A stretch of DNA of 64,000 nt, from assembly GCA_003246895.1 (NCBI GenBank), contig QKCL01000036.1, positions 143,910 through 207,909 of the forward strand, given 5' to 3'. The notes under the pieces were generated by a model that saw only the letters and a list, made by a program, of their open reading frames with translations, was not told where the DNA came from and ran no database searches. Below, one piece after another: positions 20,291 to 31,402 of the stretch (position 1 is the first letter of the stretch; each line of letters opens with the position of its first letter). The translations under genes and the position numbers were made by a program. This DNA is from Spirochaetota bacterium. Lineage in GTDB: Bacteria; Spirochaetota; UBA4802; UBA5550.

Positions 20291-21226
20291 TCAGAGAAAC
20301 CGGTCAACCTCTTCCATCTGTTTTTTAACAGCTTTAGATGACATCTCAAAGTCACGGGTCTCTTTTTCAGAAATTTCCGGAATGATTCTGTCTGTTACTC
20401 CTTTTTCTGAAAGTCTGGATGGAAGGCTCAGGTACGGGCCGGAGATGCCGAATTCTCCGCGGATTTCTGTGGAAACAAGTACCGGTTTACTGGAGAGACC
20501 CATTATGGCTTCAATAATTCTTGTGGCGCTGAAGGATATTGCAAAAATACTGTGCTCTCCTGCCTGGCGGATATCCCATCCGGCTCTCCGGGTTCTGTGA
20601 ATGAGGTCATTTTTCATATTGTCATCAAGTTCAGGAAAAACTTCGCAGATGGGGCTGCCTGCATATGCGGCTCTGCTCCAGAGAGGAACCATGGTTTCTC
20701 CATGTTCTCCGATAATTTCTATCCTGAACTTAGCCGGGTCTGCATTAAGGTTTTTTGCCGTGAGTGTCATGATCCGCATGGAATCAAGTTCCGTACCTGT
20801 ACTGATAATTCTCTGTGACGGAAATCCGGAAAGTTTCCATGCGCAGTAGGCCATGGCATCGGAGGGATTGGTTATATTTACAATTACCGCATCAGGATTG
20901 TTCCGGGCCAGTATTGGGATCAGGTTTCGGAATATTTCAACATTATCTTTTATTACTTCTGCGCGGGTCCCATTTTCCCTTGGCAGTGCTCCGGCAGTCA
21001 TTATTATTATCTGGAAACCGCTGCACTGTGAAGCATCTGCATGATAGATTTTTCTGTCAGGAAGTTCAGGAGAACAGTGAGAAATATCAAAGGACTTGGC
21101 CCAGGATTTCCGTTCATCCCGGTTGATCATTGCAATTTCAATATCCGGGCACCTCAAAAACAGGGAGTATGCCATTGCGGATCCAGTAGCACCGCTGCCG
21201 ATTATTGCGATTTTGAACTTTTTCAT
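20291..21226 (-). CDS. Lactate/malate dehydrogenase family protein
   Basis: IAIIGSGATGSAMAYSLF, NITNPSDAMAYCAWK, GTELDSMR, catalytic IIGEHGETMVPLWS. Confidence 0.9.
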   Translation of the reverse strand: MKKFKIAIIGSGATGSAMAYSLFLRCPDIEIAMINRDERKSWAKSFDISHCSPELPDRKIYHADASQCSGFQIIIMTAGALPRENGTRAEVIKDNVEIFRNLIPILARNNPDAVIVNITNPSDAMAYCAWKLSGFPSQRIISTGTELDSMRIMTLTAKNLNADPAKFRIEIIGEHGETMVPLWSRAAYAGSPICEVFPELDDNMKNDLIHRTRRAGWDIRQAGEHSIFAISFSATRIIEAIMGLSSKPVLVSTEIRGEFGISGPYLSLPSRLSEKGVTDRIIPEISEKETRDFEMSSKAVKKQMEEVDRFL

Positions 21227-21591
21227 TGCACCTCCCGATTAAATGTAATTAAGACTTATTTTTATAGTATTGTCAAGGAAAGGGGGCTGTTAAGCTGTAT
21301 TTATCGTCAGTTAAAACCGATATATTAGTGTTGGTAATTTAAAATGAACAGAGGTTATGCATTCTCGATGAGGTTATTATGAAAAAGAATTTCGTTACAT
21401 TTTTGTTGAATCCGGATTTATTTATTGAAAATTTTATAATAACTCAGTACAGTAACTTTGCTGTATGAAAGTGCTATCCGCAATTCAATTTCTTGACAGG
21501 TCATAATTTAGAACAGGCAGTATTTCTTTTTTTTTGAGCATAACCACGGGCAGTGTCTAAGATCTGCTTTTATGTCAATGGGGGTGTGTTG

Positions 21592-22149
21592 ATGAGAGAA
21601 GTAGTCTATATTTTCATGTTTCTCATAGCAGTTTACCTGACTGTTCCGGATCGGCTCTGGAGCCTGAACGTGAGAGAAAGATTTCATTATGAGCCGCTTC
21701 TGGTTCCTGACTGCAATCCTGAAGCTGTTCTTGACAGGCTCATGTCTCTGGTGATAGGGCCTGTGACAGTAAAAACATTTCTTGTTCCTGTTACCATATA
21801 TTTTGAGGATTCATCCCGTCAGAGAATTTCCAAATCTGTTCTCGGATTCGGCGGATTCAGGGGATTGTCCCGGATAAAGCTTGACCTGAGGTATGGTATG
21901 GATGAAGTTTCAATGATTAAAAGACTTCAGTCCATTGACCGGAGAAGTATAAAAAAATGCACTGTCTGGGTTGAAGGTTTCTGGGGAGATCCTGCAGAAG
22001 AATATTCCGTCCAGTCGCTTCATGAAGTGCCCCTGAATGAAAGACTCAAGAGACAATGGGTGTTTACCGTTATGTCAATTTACGGGGAATGCCCGGTTGA
22101 AAGAACCGGTAACAGTGTAGATATTATTTATATACGAAAATCACTATAG
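21592..22149 (+). CDS. Hypothetical protein with N-terminal signal/TM segment
   Basis: Complete ORF, hydrophobic N-terminus MREVVYIFMFLIAVYLT; no recognised family. Confidence 0.55.
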   Translation: MREVVYIFMFLIAVYLTVPDRLWSLNVRERFHYEPLLVPDCNPEAVLDRLMSLVIGPVTVKTFLVPVTIYFEDSSRQRISKSVLGFGGFRGLSRIKLDLRYGMDEVSMIKRLQSIDRRSIKKCTVWVEGFWGDPAEEYSVQSLHEVPLNERLKRQWVFTVMSIYGECPVERTGNSVDIIYIRKSL

Positions 22150-22424
22150 CGTCTTTTTAATATTGGTCATGACTTATTTAAAGCCATATGCAGATAGTTC
22201 TGATCGTGTAATAGGTTTTTTGAGTTTTAGTTTAAAAGCTGATAAATCTATTTAATATGAAAAACTATCTTTTGGGAAAGTGTTTTTTTACGGGATATTC
22301 TCCGAGTGCTATGTTCAATTTTTTAATCAAGTCATCTGTTATTCCAACGCCGCTAAGAGTGTATACACAATTGAAACATGGATTGTCCCTGTTTTGATTA
22401 ACTTATAAAAAAGTATACTGGAAT

Positions 22425-23207
22425 CTATTTTTTTGCAAATAGGTTTATTCTTCTGAATGTCTCAAAACATCTGCCGTCTGCTCCTCTTGTAAGTTTTATC
22501 ATATCCTCGATTACATCTTTTCTGAACTCTGATTTTACATCTTCGTCATTAATTACGCTTAGGAATGGAACTATGGATGGCTGATCGATCCAGCGGATCA
22601 TCTCCTCTTCATTGGCAAAGTATCTGTCCGCATTTTCCTTCCAGATGCGGAATTCGTTGAAGTCTTCATCCGAGAGAAGAAGCCTGTACTCCTCTTCAGA
22701 GGGCATATACCATGGCCAAAGGAAATTTTCAAAGAACGGACGGTAGGTGCCGCTCTTCATGGCTGCTTTCACTGTACTGTAGAAGTTTGAGCAGTTGCCG
22801 TGGCCAGCGAAGTTAAAGCGTAGAACACCTCCTTCTTTCAGTGCCTTGCGGCAGTTGTTCATGAGTTTTCTGTGGTCCTTTACCCAGTGCAGTGCGGCAT
22901 TTGAAATTATCAGGTCAAATTCTCCTTCAAAATTCATGTCATCAATATCCATAACTCTGTATTCAAGTCCCGGAACGGCAAAATCCATTGCCTTTGATAT
23001 CATGCCCTGTGATGCATCAATGCCCATTACAAATCCATCAGATGCAGTATCCTTTATCATTCTTGTTATCATCCCGTCGCCGCATCCCAGATCAAGTATG
23101 CGGTCATCTTTTTGAATGCTGAGTTCACCGATAAGTTTGAGGCCCCATTCTTTCTGATGCTTTGATGCCTTTAAATAAAGATCTCCGTCAAAATCAAAGT
23201 TTTTCAT
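22425..23207 (-). CDS. Class I SAM-dependent methyltransferase (BioC / trans-aconitate methyltransferase-like)
   Basis: ILDLGCGDGMITRMI motif I, DLIISNAALHWVKD. Confidence 0.9.
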   Translation of the reverse strand: MKNFDFDGDLYLKASKHQKEWGLKLIGELSIQKDDRILDLGCGDGMITRMIKDTASDGFVMGIDASQGMISKAMDFAVPGLEYRVMDIDDMNFEGEFDLIISNAALHWVKDHRKLMNNCRKALKEGGVLRFNFAGHGNCSNFYSTVKAAMKSGTYRPFFENFLWPWYMPSEEEYRLLLSDEDFNEFRIWKENADRYFANEEEMIRWIDQPSIVPFLSVINDEDVKSEFRKDVIEDMIKLTRGADGRCFETFRRINLFAKK

Positions 23208-23400
23208 TGACCTGCCTCCCGATTGATATGTTCAGAGTACAATCTTATAACAGAGATTAAGTGATGTTTTTGAGAATTTAATCAAGATTTTTTCGAATCA
23301 TTTATGGATTTGATTTGTTCATGTGAAAAAAGTTGTCAAGGTGTGCCGCACAAGTAAGTGCAGTTTCCATGAGATGCTGTTTTTGGAAGTTCAACTGTAC

Positions 23401-25134
23401 TTATTTTTCAAGATCATGGTAGAGTTTTTTTTCGCAGCTTGGGCAGAGCCCGTGACTTATCTGTGTTGCTGTGTTTTCTTCCATGTATTCCTCAAGGGAT
23501 CTCCATGTTCCGGATTCGTCACGAATTTTTTTGCAGGAGGAACACATTGGGAGTATATTCTGCAGTGTCATGATTTTTCTTTCAGATTCCTTCTGTGAGG
23601 TGAGGTCTCTTATGGCAGTAACCCTAATCCTTTCATTTTTGTATTCGAAAACTCTTGCACTTACTTCTATGGCGAATGATGTTCCGTTTTTTTTCAGGCC
23701 CATGGCCTCATAGGATCCTTCAACTCCCTCCTGAATTTTTTCATTCACGGTGTTCCTGTGTGACATGTCTATGAATTCAATGACTTTCAGGCCCATGAGT
23801 TCGGCAAGGTCATAACCGAACATGATGCATGCCCTGTTGTTTGCATCAACAATTCTGCCGTCTTTGATCAGAAATATCCCTTCAAGTGCTGCATCGGAGA
23901 GTGATCTGTATCTTTCATGGCTGAGAGTAAGTTCCTCATTCGCCCTGGATAGCTCCCATGTCCTTTCTTCAACTTTTTTTTCAAGGTGCTGACGTTCAAT
24001 ATCAAGTTCATGGAAGGCTTTTCTTTTAAGTCTCAGTGCCCTGTTAAGGGCGGCAACTAGTAATATCAGTATTGTCATTGCTGCAAAAACAGATAGTATT
24101 CCCCATCTGTGTGTACTCAGAATATTTTCCGGCCTGTTTATTATTAATGCATTGGAAGGAATTTTTCCGGTGTTGATGTTCCATTTTTTCAGGCTCCTCC
24201 AGTCGTAGACTTCCCTCATCGCAGTAATGTTTTCAACTGAACCTTTTGTTTGATTTGAAAGAATAATTATTCCGATCTGTCTGCCGATTTCGTTCAGGCT
24301 CAGAAGATATCCTCCGGTAATTCCGCTTCCCATTAGGCTCTCCCAGAATGAGAAAACCGGGATTTTAGACTTTTGCGTCAGTATCGCGGCCACTTCAAAG
24401 GGGGTTTGGGGAGTGCCCTTGCCGTCGGAAAACATGAGCAGGTAGAATGCAGCACTGTTCTTTTTTGCAGGAGAGGATAGAATTTCAGTAATTTCATCGA
24501 TGGTCTTATCAATAATATATATTATTTCCTTTCCCGGGGCGACTGATTTTATTGACTCCTCAAACCGTTCAATTCTCTCTCTTGCGTTATCGGAATCTGT
24601 AGTTCCGATAAGATAGAAGAGATCAGGGTTATGCAACCGTATAACTCTTTCGATGGTGCCCTGATAATCCATCTTAATTCCGATTTCTGTTTCTTTGCCG
24701 GGGGAAATGTTTTTAGGAGAGTGTATTCCCGGTTCAATGTATATGCGATGAGCATCTGGAAATATGTCTCCATGACTTTTGAAAAAACTATCCGCCACAG
24801 GGGCCCACAAGATGATATAGTCAAGTTTTATGCCTTTGTATTTTTTCCCGAGGTAGTTTTTGAAGCACTGTCTGATGTTTTTGTCGGGTATTTTCGGGGA
24901 CTCCATGAACTCAAAGTATATTTCATACTTTTTGTTCCCAGAATTCAGTTCAGTCTTAAGCCCTTTCTCAAACTGAACTTGTGCCGGGAGGTCCTTTGTA
25001 AAGGATGATACAAAGAGAATGCTGATGTTTTTTTTCAGGCGAACTTTATGTTCAGAATGTTGTGCAGCCCCGGCCGGGTGTACGTTTAAAAGCAGGGAAA
25101 AAGCAAACAGAGACAATATCAGACGAAATACCAT
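23401..25134 (-). CDS. ABC-type substrate-binding-like sensor + TM + coiled coil + PAS + Cys-rich C-terminal domain, no kinase
   Basis: Signal peptide, ABC_sub_bind-like region (FVSSFTKDLPAQVQFEKGLK...), TM ~340-365, PAS (LSDAALEGIFLIKDGRIVDANNRACIMFGYDLAELMGL), C-terminal LPMCSSCKKIRDESGTW...HGLCPSCEKKLY. Confidence 0.8.
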   Translation of the reverse strand: MVFRLILSLFAFSLLLNVHPAGAAQHSEHKVRLKKNISILFVSSFTKDLPAQVQFEKGLKTELNSGNKKYEIYFEFMESPKIPDKNIRQCFKNYLGKKYKGIKLDYIILWAPVADSFFKSHGDIFPDAHRIYIEPGIHSPKNISPGKETEIGIKMDYQGTIERVIRLHNPDLFYLIGTTDSDNARERIERFEESIKSVAPGKEIIYIIDKTIDEITEILSSPAKKNSAAFYLLMFSDGKGTPQTPFEVAAILTQKSKIPVFSFWESLMGSGITGGYLLSLNEIGRQIGIIILSNQTKGSVENITAMREVYDWRSLKKWNINTGKIPSNALIINRPENILSTHRWGILSVFAAMTILILLVAALNRALRLKRKAFHELDIERQHLEKKVEERTWELSRANEELTLSHERYRSLSDAALEGIFLIKDGRIVDANNRACIMFGYDLAELMGLKVIEFIDMSHRNTVNEKIQEGVEGSYEAMGLKKNGTSFAIEVSARVFEYKNERIRVTAIRDLTSQKESERKIMTLQNILPMCSSCKKIRDESGTWRSLEEYMEENTATQISHGLCPSCEKKLYHDLEK

Positions 25135-25350
25135 AATATCCTCTTTTATATAGAGTAATAAAGATAATCTTTCAGGGCAATATTATTTTCTGTTTTTCAG
25201 GTGAATCAGATTATATAACATAAATATGCGTCTACAAATCTGATTCCTGCATGCCAGTTAAATGATATTCATTCCCTTTAATTTTTGACATTGCAGCTCA
25301 ATTGATATTATTTTATAAACTGAGTATATAGTTTATTGTGGGGTAAATGC

Positions 25351-27657
25351 ATGTCCATAAAAAACGGTCCCCAGAGCGGCGATAAATTTCCATTCGGCGG
25401 GACTATGAAGAATTTTTTTAATGAAGAACCTGTCAGGGGTATTGCGGATGGTTCAGGATATGTGTTCTTTGTGAAGGATTCGGGTTCCAGGTATCTGTTT
25501 GTAAACAGAATGTGGGAAGAACTCACAACGATAGATTTTCCCACGGCATTGGGCAAAGAAGATTATGAACTTTTCTCCTCGGAAGCGATTAATCCGTTGA
25601 GTTTTGAAAAGAAATCCTATATCCGCGATGGCCTTATAGAGGAATGGGAGACACTAATTGATACTCCCCAGGGGGAACGGATCTATAAAGTAAAGAAATT
25701 TCCTCTTATGGAAGGAGAAGATCCTTCTGCTTTCTGTTTTGTAATGTCAGATATAACAGACCTTAGAAGTGAAATATCGTTTCTGCAGATGATCATTTCC
25801 AATACCAGTGATGTTATTTTGGTTATTGATGAGAATGAACTGAATCATTATATAAGCCCCAATATAGAAAATATTTTTGGATGGAACCCCGTTGAGCTTC
25901 TCGGAAGATGTTTCTGGGAGAAAATATATTCTGATGACATTCAGAGGGCAAGGGAGTTTCATTCTGAGCTTTCCAGAAATCCGGGGGTATTGAGATCATT
26001 TGAATGCAGGTACATGATAAAAAGTGGTGACTATAAGTGGATTGAATTCAGGGGCAAGTATATGCTGCTGGACAATTATTCGAAAGGGGTAATTGGAAAT
26101 TTTCATGATATAACAGCAAGAAAACAGACTGAGGAGTCCCTCATTGAGAGTGAAGAGCGTTTTAAAATTCTCCATAATGCATCTTTCGGCGGAATTGCCA
26201 TACATGACAAGGGGGTTATTCTCGACTGCAACATGGGGCTCTCTGAAATTTCAGGATTTTCAATTGATGAACTTGTGGGCATGGATGGACTTCTCCTTAT
26301 AACAGAAGGCTCCCGGGATAAGGTAATGGGGAATATTCTAAGGGGATATGAAGAACCCTACGAGGCATACGGTATCAGAAAAAATGGAGAGGAGTATCCA
26401 TTAAGGCTTGAGGCGAAGAATATCCCCTATAAGGGAAAACAAATCAGAGTCGTGGAGTTCCGGGATATAACCCAGCAGAAAACCGCCGAGGATGAGCGCA
26501 ATAAACTGCAGGATCAGCTCGTGCAGTCACAGAAAATGGAAGCCATAGGAAGGCTCGCAGGCGGAGTAGCCCATGATTTCAATAATATGCTGGGAGTTAT
26601 TATAGGTTTTTCAGAACTTGCACTGGCAAAGGTTGATGAGAATGGTCCCGTTACAGGTTATCTGCATGAGATTTTTAACGCTGCACACAGATCAATGGAG
26701 ATAACAAGACAGCTCCTTGCCTTCGCAAGAAGACAGACCGTGGCTCCGGCCATACTGGATTTCAATGAAACCATTGAAAGTATGCTGAAAATGCTTCAGA
26801 GGCTTATAGGGGAAGATGTTCTGCTTAAGTGGAAGCCCGGTGAAAATCTGTGGAATGTGAGCATCGACCCTTCCCAGGTGAACCAGATACTTGCAAATCT
26901 AAGTGTCAATGCAAGAGATGCCATTGCAGATACGGGTACTGTTACAATATCTACAGAGAACGTAGTCCTTGAACAGGAATATGACTATGGAGACGGCAGC
27001 ATATCTCCGGGTGAATATGTTCTCCTTGTTTTTGAAGACACAGGATCGGGTATGGCCGAAGATGTTCTTGCAAATATTTTTGAACCGTTTTTTACAACCA
27101 AGGGCCAGAATAGAGGAACCGGTCTCGGTCTTGCTACTGTATATGGAATAATAAAGCAGAACAATGGGCACATTTATGGAAGGAGCAGTCCTGGAGAGGG
27201 TGCCTTATTCTATGTATATTTTCCGGCATTTAAAAATACGAAATCACTTCAGAAACAGACTGGGGATTTCCTGACACCCCATGCGGAAGGTAATGAAACT
27301 GTGCTTCTGGTAGAGGATGAAGCAGCAATGCTCCTGATGACCACTACCATGCTTCAGGAACTGGGGTATACGGTTGTCACTGCAGATAAACCTGAACAGG
27401 CAATTGAAATTGCCGGGAAAATGAAAGGCATGATTAATCTGCTTATTACTGATGTCATAATGCCAGGCATGAACGGCAGAGTGCTGGCAGAGAAGATGCG
27501 TGATGTTTGTCCTGAAATAAAGGTGCTTTTCATGTCGGGATACACGGCAGATGTGATCGGACATCATGGTGTGCTTGATGATGGGGTGCAGTTTGTTCAG
27601 AAACCGTTTTCACGGCAGCATCTGGCTGTGAAGGTGAGGGAAGCGCTTACGCAGTGA
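25351..27657 (+). CDS. Hybrid sensor histidine kinase (multiple PAS, HisKA, HATPase_c, REC)
   Basis: Three PAS-like segments, [46 protein letters not shown]-terminal receiver; start MSIKNG at 25351. Confidence 0.92.
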   Translation: MSIKNGPQSGDKFPFGGTMKNFFNEEPVRGIADGSGYVFFVKDSGSRYLFVNRMWEELTTIDFPTALGKEDYELFSSEAINPLSFEKKSYIRDGLIEEWETLIDTPQGERIYKVKKFPLMEGEDPSAFCFVMSDITDLRSEISFLQMIISNTSDVILVIDENELNHYISPNIENIFGWNPVELLGRCFWEKIYSDDIQRAREFHSELSRNPGVLRSFECRYMIKSGDYKWIEFRGKYMLLDNYSKGVIGNFHDITARKQTEESLIESEERFKILHNASFGGIAIHDKGVILDCNMGLSEISGFSIDELVGMDGLLLITEGSRDKVMGNILRGYEEPYEAYGIRKNGEEYPLRLEAKNIPYKGKQIRVVEFRDITQQKTAEDERNKLQDQLVQSQKMEAIGRLAGGVAHDFNNMLGVIIGFSELALAKVDENGPVTGYLHEIFNAAHRSMEITRQLLAFARRQTVAPAILDFNETIESMLKMLQRLIGEDVLLKWKPGENLWNVSIDPSQVNQILANLSVNARDAIADTGTVTISTENVVLEQEYDYGDGSISPGEYVLLVFEDTGSGMAEDVLANIFEPFFTTKGQNRGTGLGLATVYGIIKQNNGHIYGRSSPGEGALFYVYFPAFKNTKSLQKQTGDFLTPHAEGNETVLLVEDEAAMLLMTTTMLQELGYTVVTADKPEQAIEIAGKMKGMINLLITDVIMPGMNGRVLAEKMRDVCPEIKVLFMSGYTADVIGHHGVLDDGVQFVQKPFSRQHLAVKVREALTQ

Positions 27658-27866
27658 AAACTGGTTGGTTGTTTTAACACTGGAAGGTTGGATTTTTTTT
27701 GGCAGCAGGTTATCTTCGATATGGTGGTATTATCTGTGAATAAGTATTTTATAGTTTAGTATCAGACATCTGCATGGTTCTGTCTGGGAAGGTGCGGTTT
27801 TCGGTTCGGAAAATCTGCACTTTTTATATGAGTATTTACCTGAATAACGTATTTTGAGGATGGCGT

Positions 27867-28580
27867 ATGGTATGCCGGATGATTTTGTTGCTGTTCATGA
27901 TTTTTGGATGTTCATCCGCTCAGAAAGAATCGGTAGTGCAGAGCAGTGTCCCCGTGTGTTTTACTCCCTGGCTTGGACTTGTCGAGCGTGAGTATGACAA
28001 TGCTAAAAGAATAAAGAGATATGATTTAAGTTTTGGGAAGATATTCGATTCGGGTCATTTGAATGCAGTGTATTTTTACAAATATAAAAATAGAAGGTTC
28101 TATGCGCAGGGGTTTCTTGCTTATGACCGTTATTTTTCGGACAGAAGCAGCAGGTGGGGCAAGATCAGTGCGAAGATAATCAATCTGAAAAACGAAGACG
28201 CTCGCATTGTCATTGAGTCTTTCATGGATGTGCCGGAGATAGCTTCTAAAATAAACAGGGCACTGAAGGAATCTGTGAGTCTGGCGGAAAGAGTCAGGCC
28301 TTCAATCCGTCTCAACCGTTTGAAAAAGAGTAATTATTTTCATGAATTTGATGAAAGATACATTAAGGATAAAGATCTGGATTTATCACCATATGAAAGT
28401 AGTCAGGAAGTTGTTGCGATTGATATGAATGCCATGATGGCCGGGATTAGTGCCGGCAGCTTTACTGTCTACGATGTTCCAATTGCATGCAGACGCCTTG
28501 AAGTGTTTGTTGTTTATGACCTTGCCAAAATGAAGCCAGTTGAGATTCAGGTGATTCAGTCAGGAGAGTACAGGGGCTGA
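27867..28580 (+). CDS. Hypothetical lipoprotein
   Basis: Lipobox-like MILLLFMIFGCSSAQ; complete 237-aa ORF. Confidence 0.65.
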   Translation: MVCRMILLLFMIFGCSSAQKESVVQSSVPVCFTPWLGLVEREYDNAKRIKRYDLSFGKIFDSGHLNAVYFYKYKNRRFYAQGFLAYDRYFSDRSSRWGKISAKIINLKNEDARIVIESFMDVPEIASKINRALKESVSLAERVRPSIRLNRLKKSNYFHEFDERYIKDKDLDLSPYESSQEVVAIDMNAMMAGISAGSFTVYDVPIACRRLEVFVVYDLAKMKPVEIQVIQSGEYRG

Positions 28581-28698
28581 CTGTTTTCTGCTGATGTGCA
28601 GAATTTCGGTGTTTTATAAATCTTCTTCAATATTAATTTCTACTCAGTTGTCTGAATGTATGGAGATTCTGGAACAAAGGAAAATCTATTTATTGGCA

Positions 28699-28745
28699 GA
28701 GTATTGCGGTCTGAATTTTTATGCAAAAGCCATACCGCAATACTC
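28699..28745. repeat. 12-bp perfect inverted repeat in convergent intergenic region
   Basis: GAGTATTGCGGT (28699-28710) / ACCGCAATACTC (28734-28745). Confidence 0.8.
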
Positions 28746-28821
28746 CCAGGGATGTGAATATTATCAGTCCTGTAATGTCTTTAAGACAAATTTCTATTCT
28801 GTATGTCTGGGATAATGATAA

Positions 28822-29409
28822 TTATTTTTTTGCCCGGATTATACTGAAAGTACCCATTATTGATTTCAGCTCTTGCATGATGCTGTCTCTGTCGAACTCA
28901 TGAACAGTCCCGGGGTCATAGTTGTGGATATTTGTTGAAGAGATGTAGAAAGATACTATGTACCATTTTTTGTTAATATATGCACTGTATGTTTCATAAT
29001 AGGCATAGTTGCCTGCTCCTGCATCCGATCCTTTGCCTCCGCTGAATGTGACATCGTTAATTTTAATGTCATCTGTTTTCTCTATCTCATCATTAATGGA
29101 AGCTGGCCTGAACTTCTTCAGTATGCCCACTGTAACGGCAGCACCGCTTAGATTGGTCTTTTTTGCAGTTGATATGTTTCTGCTTATTGTAACCACAGTG
29201 GATTTGCTTATGAGGGGGAGATAATTCATGGCATTTGCTTTTTTGTTGTCTGTTATAACCTGGAAATTTTCAGGATATTTTATGGTGAATCCATTCCCGG
29301 CTGAACTGTATTCTTTCCAGTTTCCGGTGTCGCCTGTTTTGATTGAGGATGTACCACATCCTGCTGAAAATATCAGGGCAAGAAGTGCAGCAAAAAGTAT
29401 TTTTTTCAT
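28822..29409 (-). CDS. Hypothetical lipoprotein
   Basis: MKKILFAALLALIFSAGCGTSS lipobox; complete ORF. Confidence 0.75.
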   Translation of the reverse strand: MKKILFAALLALIFSAGCGTSSIKTGDTGNWKEYSSAGNGFTIKYPENFQVITDNKKANAMNYLPLISKSTVVTISRNISTAKKTNLSGAAVTVGILKKFRPASINDEIEKTDDIKINDVTFSGGKGSDAGAGNYAYYETYSAYINKKWYIVSFYISSTNIHNYDPGTVHEFDRDSIMQELKSIMGTFSIIRAKK

Positions 29410-29682
29410 GGAAAGTCTCCGGACGCATTTAAGATTTTGGGCTCAGGACCGGATTTTAATTCAATCCTTTTTTAAAAGCCAAAAAATATTATATTTCACT
29501 GGTTTTTTATGTCACGTATTTTTATTGAAAAGTTTATATTTAATTATGGCGTTGAAATAAAATGGCGGCAGTTCTAGTGCTGTTATGAGGTTTTTTTCAA
29601 AAACCATTGACATATTAGAAAATTATTTTTATAAAAATGTGTTTCAGTGCTACAACAATATCATCATGAGAGGTCAGATCCA

Positions 29683-30141
29683 ATGGCAATACCATTTATT
29701 GTTAATAAACTTCTGTCAGAATTTATCCTTGTTGCGATGCTGGCTTTCCCCCATGGTACAAAGGCCGGAAAATTTATCATCGTGGACAGGTCAGGAAGAC
29801 AGGTTGAGGTAAGTTTTTCGAGAGCTGATGTCAGTTCAATAGTTGAAGGGGCACATGAATACAAAGTCATCGTTGAATCCGGAGAGCCTTCTGAAATTAC
29901 CTATCGATTTATTGACAACGGCCTCTATGGAATAAAATACGGAAACAGTGAAAAGGTGCACACCCTGGATATTATAGATTACCTGGTAAAACTTGACCGG
30001 AAAAATATTCTTTCAAATAAACAGGTTTTAAACATTAAGGGATGGGAAAAGATCGCCATAACGCCGGGTAAAGACTGGGTTGTTTTATCCCTGACTGGAA
30101 AGGGTATTTCAATATTAGTAGACAAAGGTCAGTTAAGATAG
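29683..30141 (+). CDS. Hypothetical protein, probably secreted
   Basis: Complete ORF with hydrophobic N-terminus; start MAIPF chosen over ORF start 29647. Confidence 0.5.
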   Translation: MAIPFIVNKLLSEFILVAMLAFPHGTKAGKFIIVDRSGRQVEVSFSRADVSSIVEGAHEYKVIVESGEPSEITYRFIDNGLYGIKYGNSEKVHTLDIIDYLVKLDRKNILSNKQVLNIKGWEKIAITPGKDWVVLSLTGKGISILVDKGQLR

Positions 30142-30188
30142 CCTTGCTGTTATCTGTTCTGCCTGATCAGGGAAGTTTTTGGAAAAAA

Positions 30189-30488
30189 TTATTTCAGGAG
30201 AGTTTCGTTGAGTGAACATAAACTCAGGAGTGATTCTATCTTTTCAGAAACTCCGGATATGGAAAAGCTGTTTCCTGACTGTTTGCAGCATTTATGAATT
30301 TTCAGAAGCAGGCTTATCCCTGTGGAATCCATGTATTCAACTTTTTCAAGATTCATCTCTATGTCCCTATCAGCACTGGAACATATCTCTTCGATAATAC
30401 CTGTAAACTCTTTAATTTGTGTTGCGTCAACTGATCCTGAGATATTCAGTATGGTAGTATTTTTTTCTTTGATAATGTTAATGTTCAT
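30189..30488 (-). CDS. STAS domain protein (anti-sigma factor antagonist-like)
   Basis: ILNISGSVDATQIKEF...NLEKVEYMDSTGISLLLKIHK. Confidence 0.88.
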   Translation of the reverse strand: MNINIIKEKNTTILNISGSVDATQIKEFTGIIEEICSSADRDIEMNLEKVEYMDSTGISLLLKIHKCCKQSGNSFSISGVSEKIESLLSLCSLNETLLK

Positions 30489-30656
30489 AGTATTTTGCTT
30501 ATTTTTCCAAAATTATGTCCCATAAACTATTTAAGTCAACATTTTTTTGTGTTCCGCGGCCCCTATAAACTTCTTGACCATGAAATTACGGTTATAATTA
30601 ATAATATTCTATAACCTGTTTGATTGAAAAATTGAAGGCATTGTCTGAAAGGGAGT

Positions 30657-31253
30657 TTGAAATTGGCTAAAAAAGAACTGATGATTCAGAAACGAAAGGA
30701 TATTCTAAATGCCCTGACAAGGCTTCTGGACAGACACTCCTATTCATACATATCCATGCAGGATGTTGCCGATGAGGCGGGCATTTCCAAGGGAGGGCTT
30801 CGCTATCATTTTCCAACCAAGGAGTCCCTTTTCAGGGGCCTTCTTGAAGATTTTTTTTATGACATTGAGACAGGACATCTGCAGATGCTCAGTATGCTGG
30901 AGGAGAAAGGGGACAGGGCCGTAATTTCAACACTTCTCAATATTGAAAGTTTTGTCCTCAACAAGAAAAACATTAAAGTCTTTGTGAATCTGATCCTCTA
31001 CAGTCTGGAGGTTCCCGGATTCATGGCCCCCATGAAGGATTTTTTCAGAAAACATCTTGAAATGTACAAGCAGATCATTGAACAGGCAAAGACAGATCTT
31101 CCTAAAATAGACAGGAAGGAATTTGACCTTGAATTTCTTGCCCGTATCACACAGATTATTTTTATAAGTTCAGGCCTTATAGAAGCCATTGACCCGATCA
31201 GTATGGAACCTCAGAAACTTGCACGTTATGTGCTGTCTCTTTTTACAGAGTAA
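30657..31253 (+). CDS. TetR/AcrR family transcriptional regulator
   Basis: N-terminal HTH: ILNALTRLLDRHSYSYISMQDVADEAGISKGGLRYHFPTKESLF; TTG start. Confidence 0.92.
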   Translation: MKLAKKELMIQKRKDILNALTRLLDRHSYSYISMQDVADEAGISKGGLRYHFPTKESLFRGLLEDFFYDIETGHLQMLSMLEEKGDRAVISTLLNIESFVLNKKNIKVFVNLILYSLEVPGFMAPMKDFFRKHLEMYKQIIEQAKTDLPKIDRKEFDLEFLARITQIIFISSGLIEAIDPISMEPQKLARYVLSLFTE

Positions 31254-31402
31254 AGAATAAATAATTTTTATGCAGGAGAGGTCTGGAGGCTGGCAGGAAG
31301 CCAGCCCATGGTTTTGGAAAAAGTCCTGCCACTGTATTATTTATACACGGATTGTATCCGTTTCTGGAAGTATTATAAACAGTGGCAGGAAAGGAAGCCG
31401 AT

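Noticed and set aside
20291-21226. Assignment as specifically lactate or malate dehydrogenase
   Set aside because: Catalytic His and Arg are recognisable, but the substrate-specificity loop (PRENGTR) is not diagnostic by eye; kept as family-level call.
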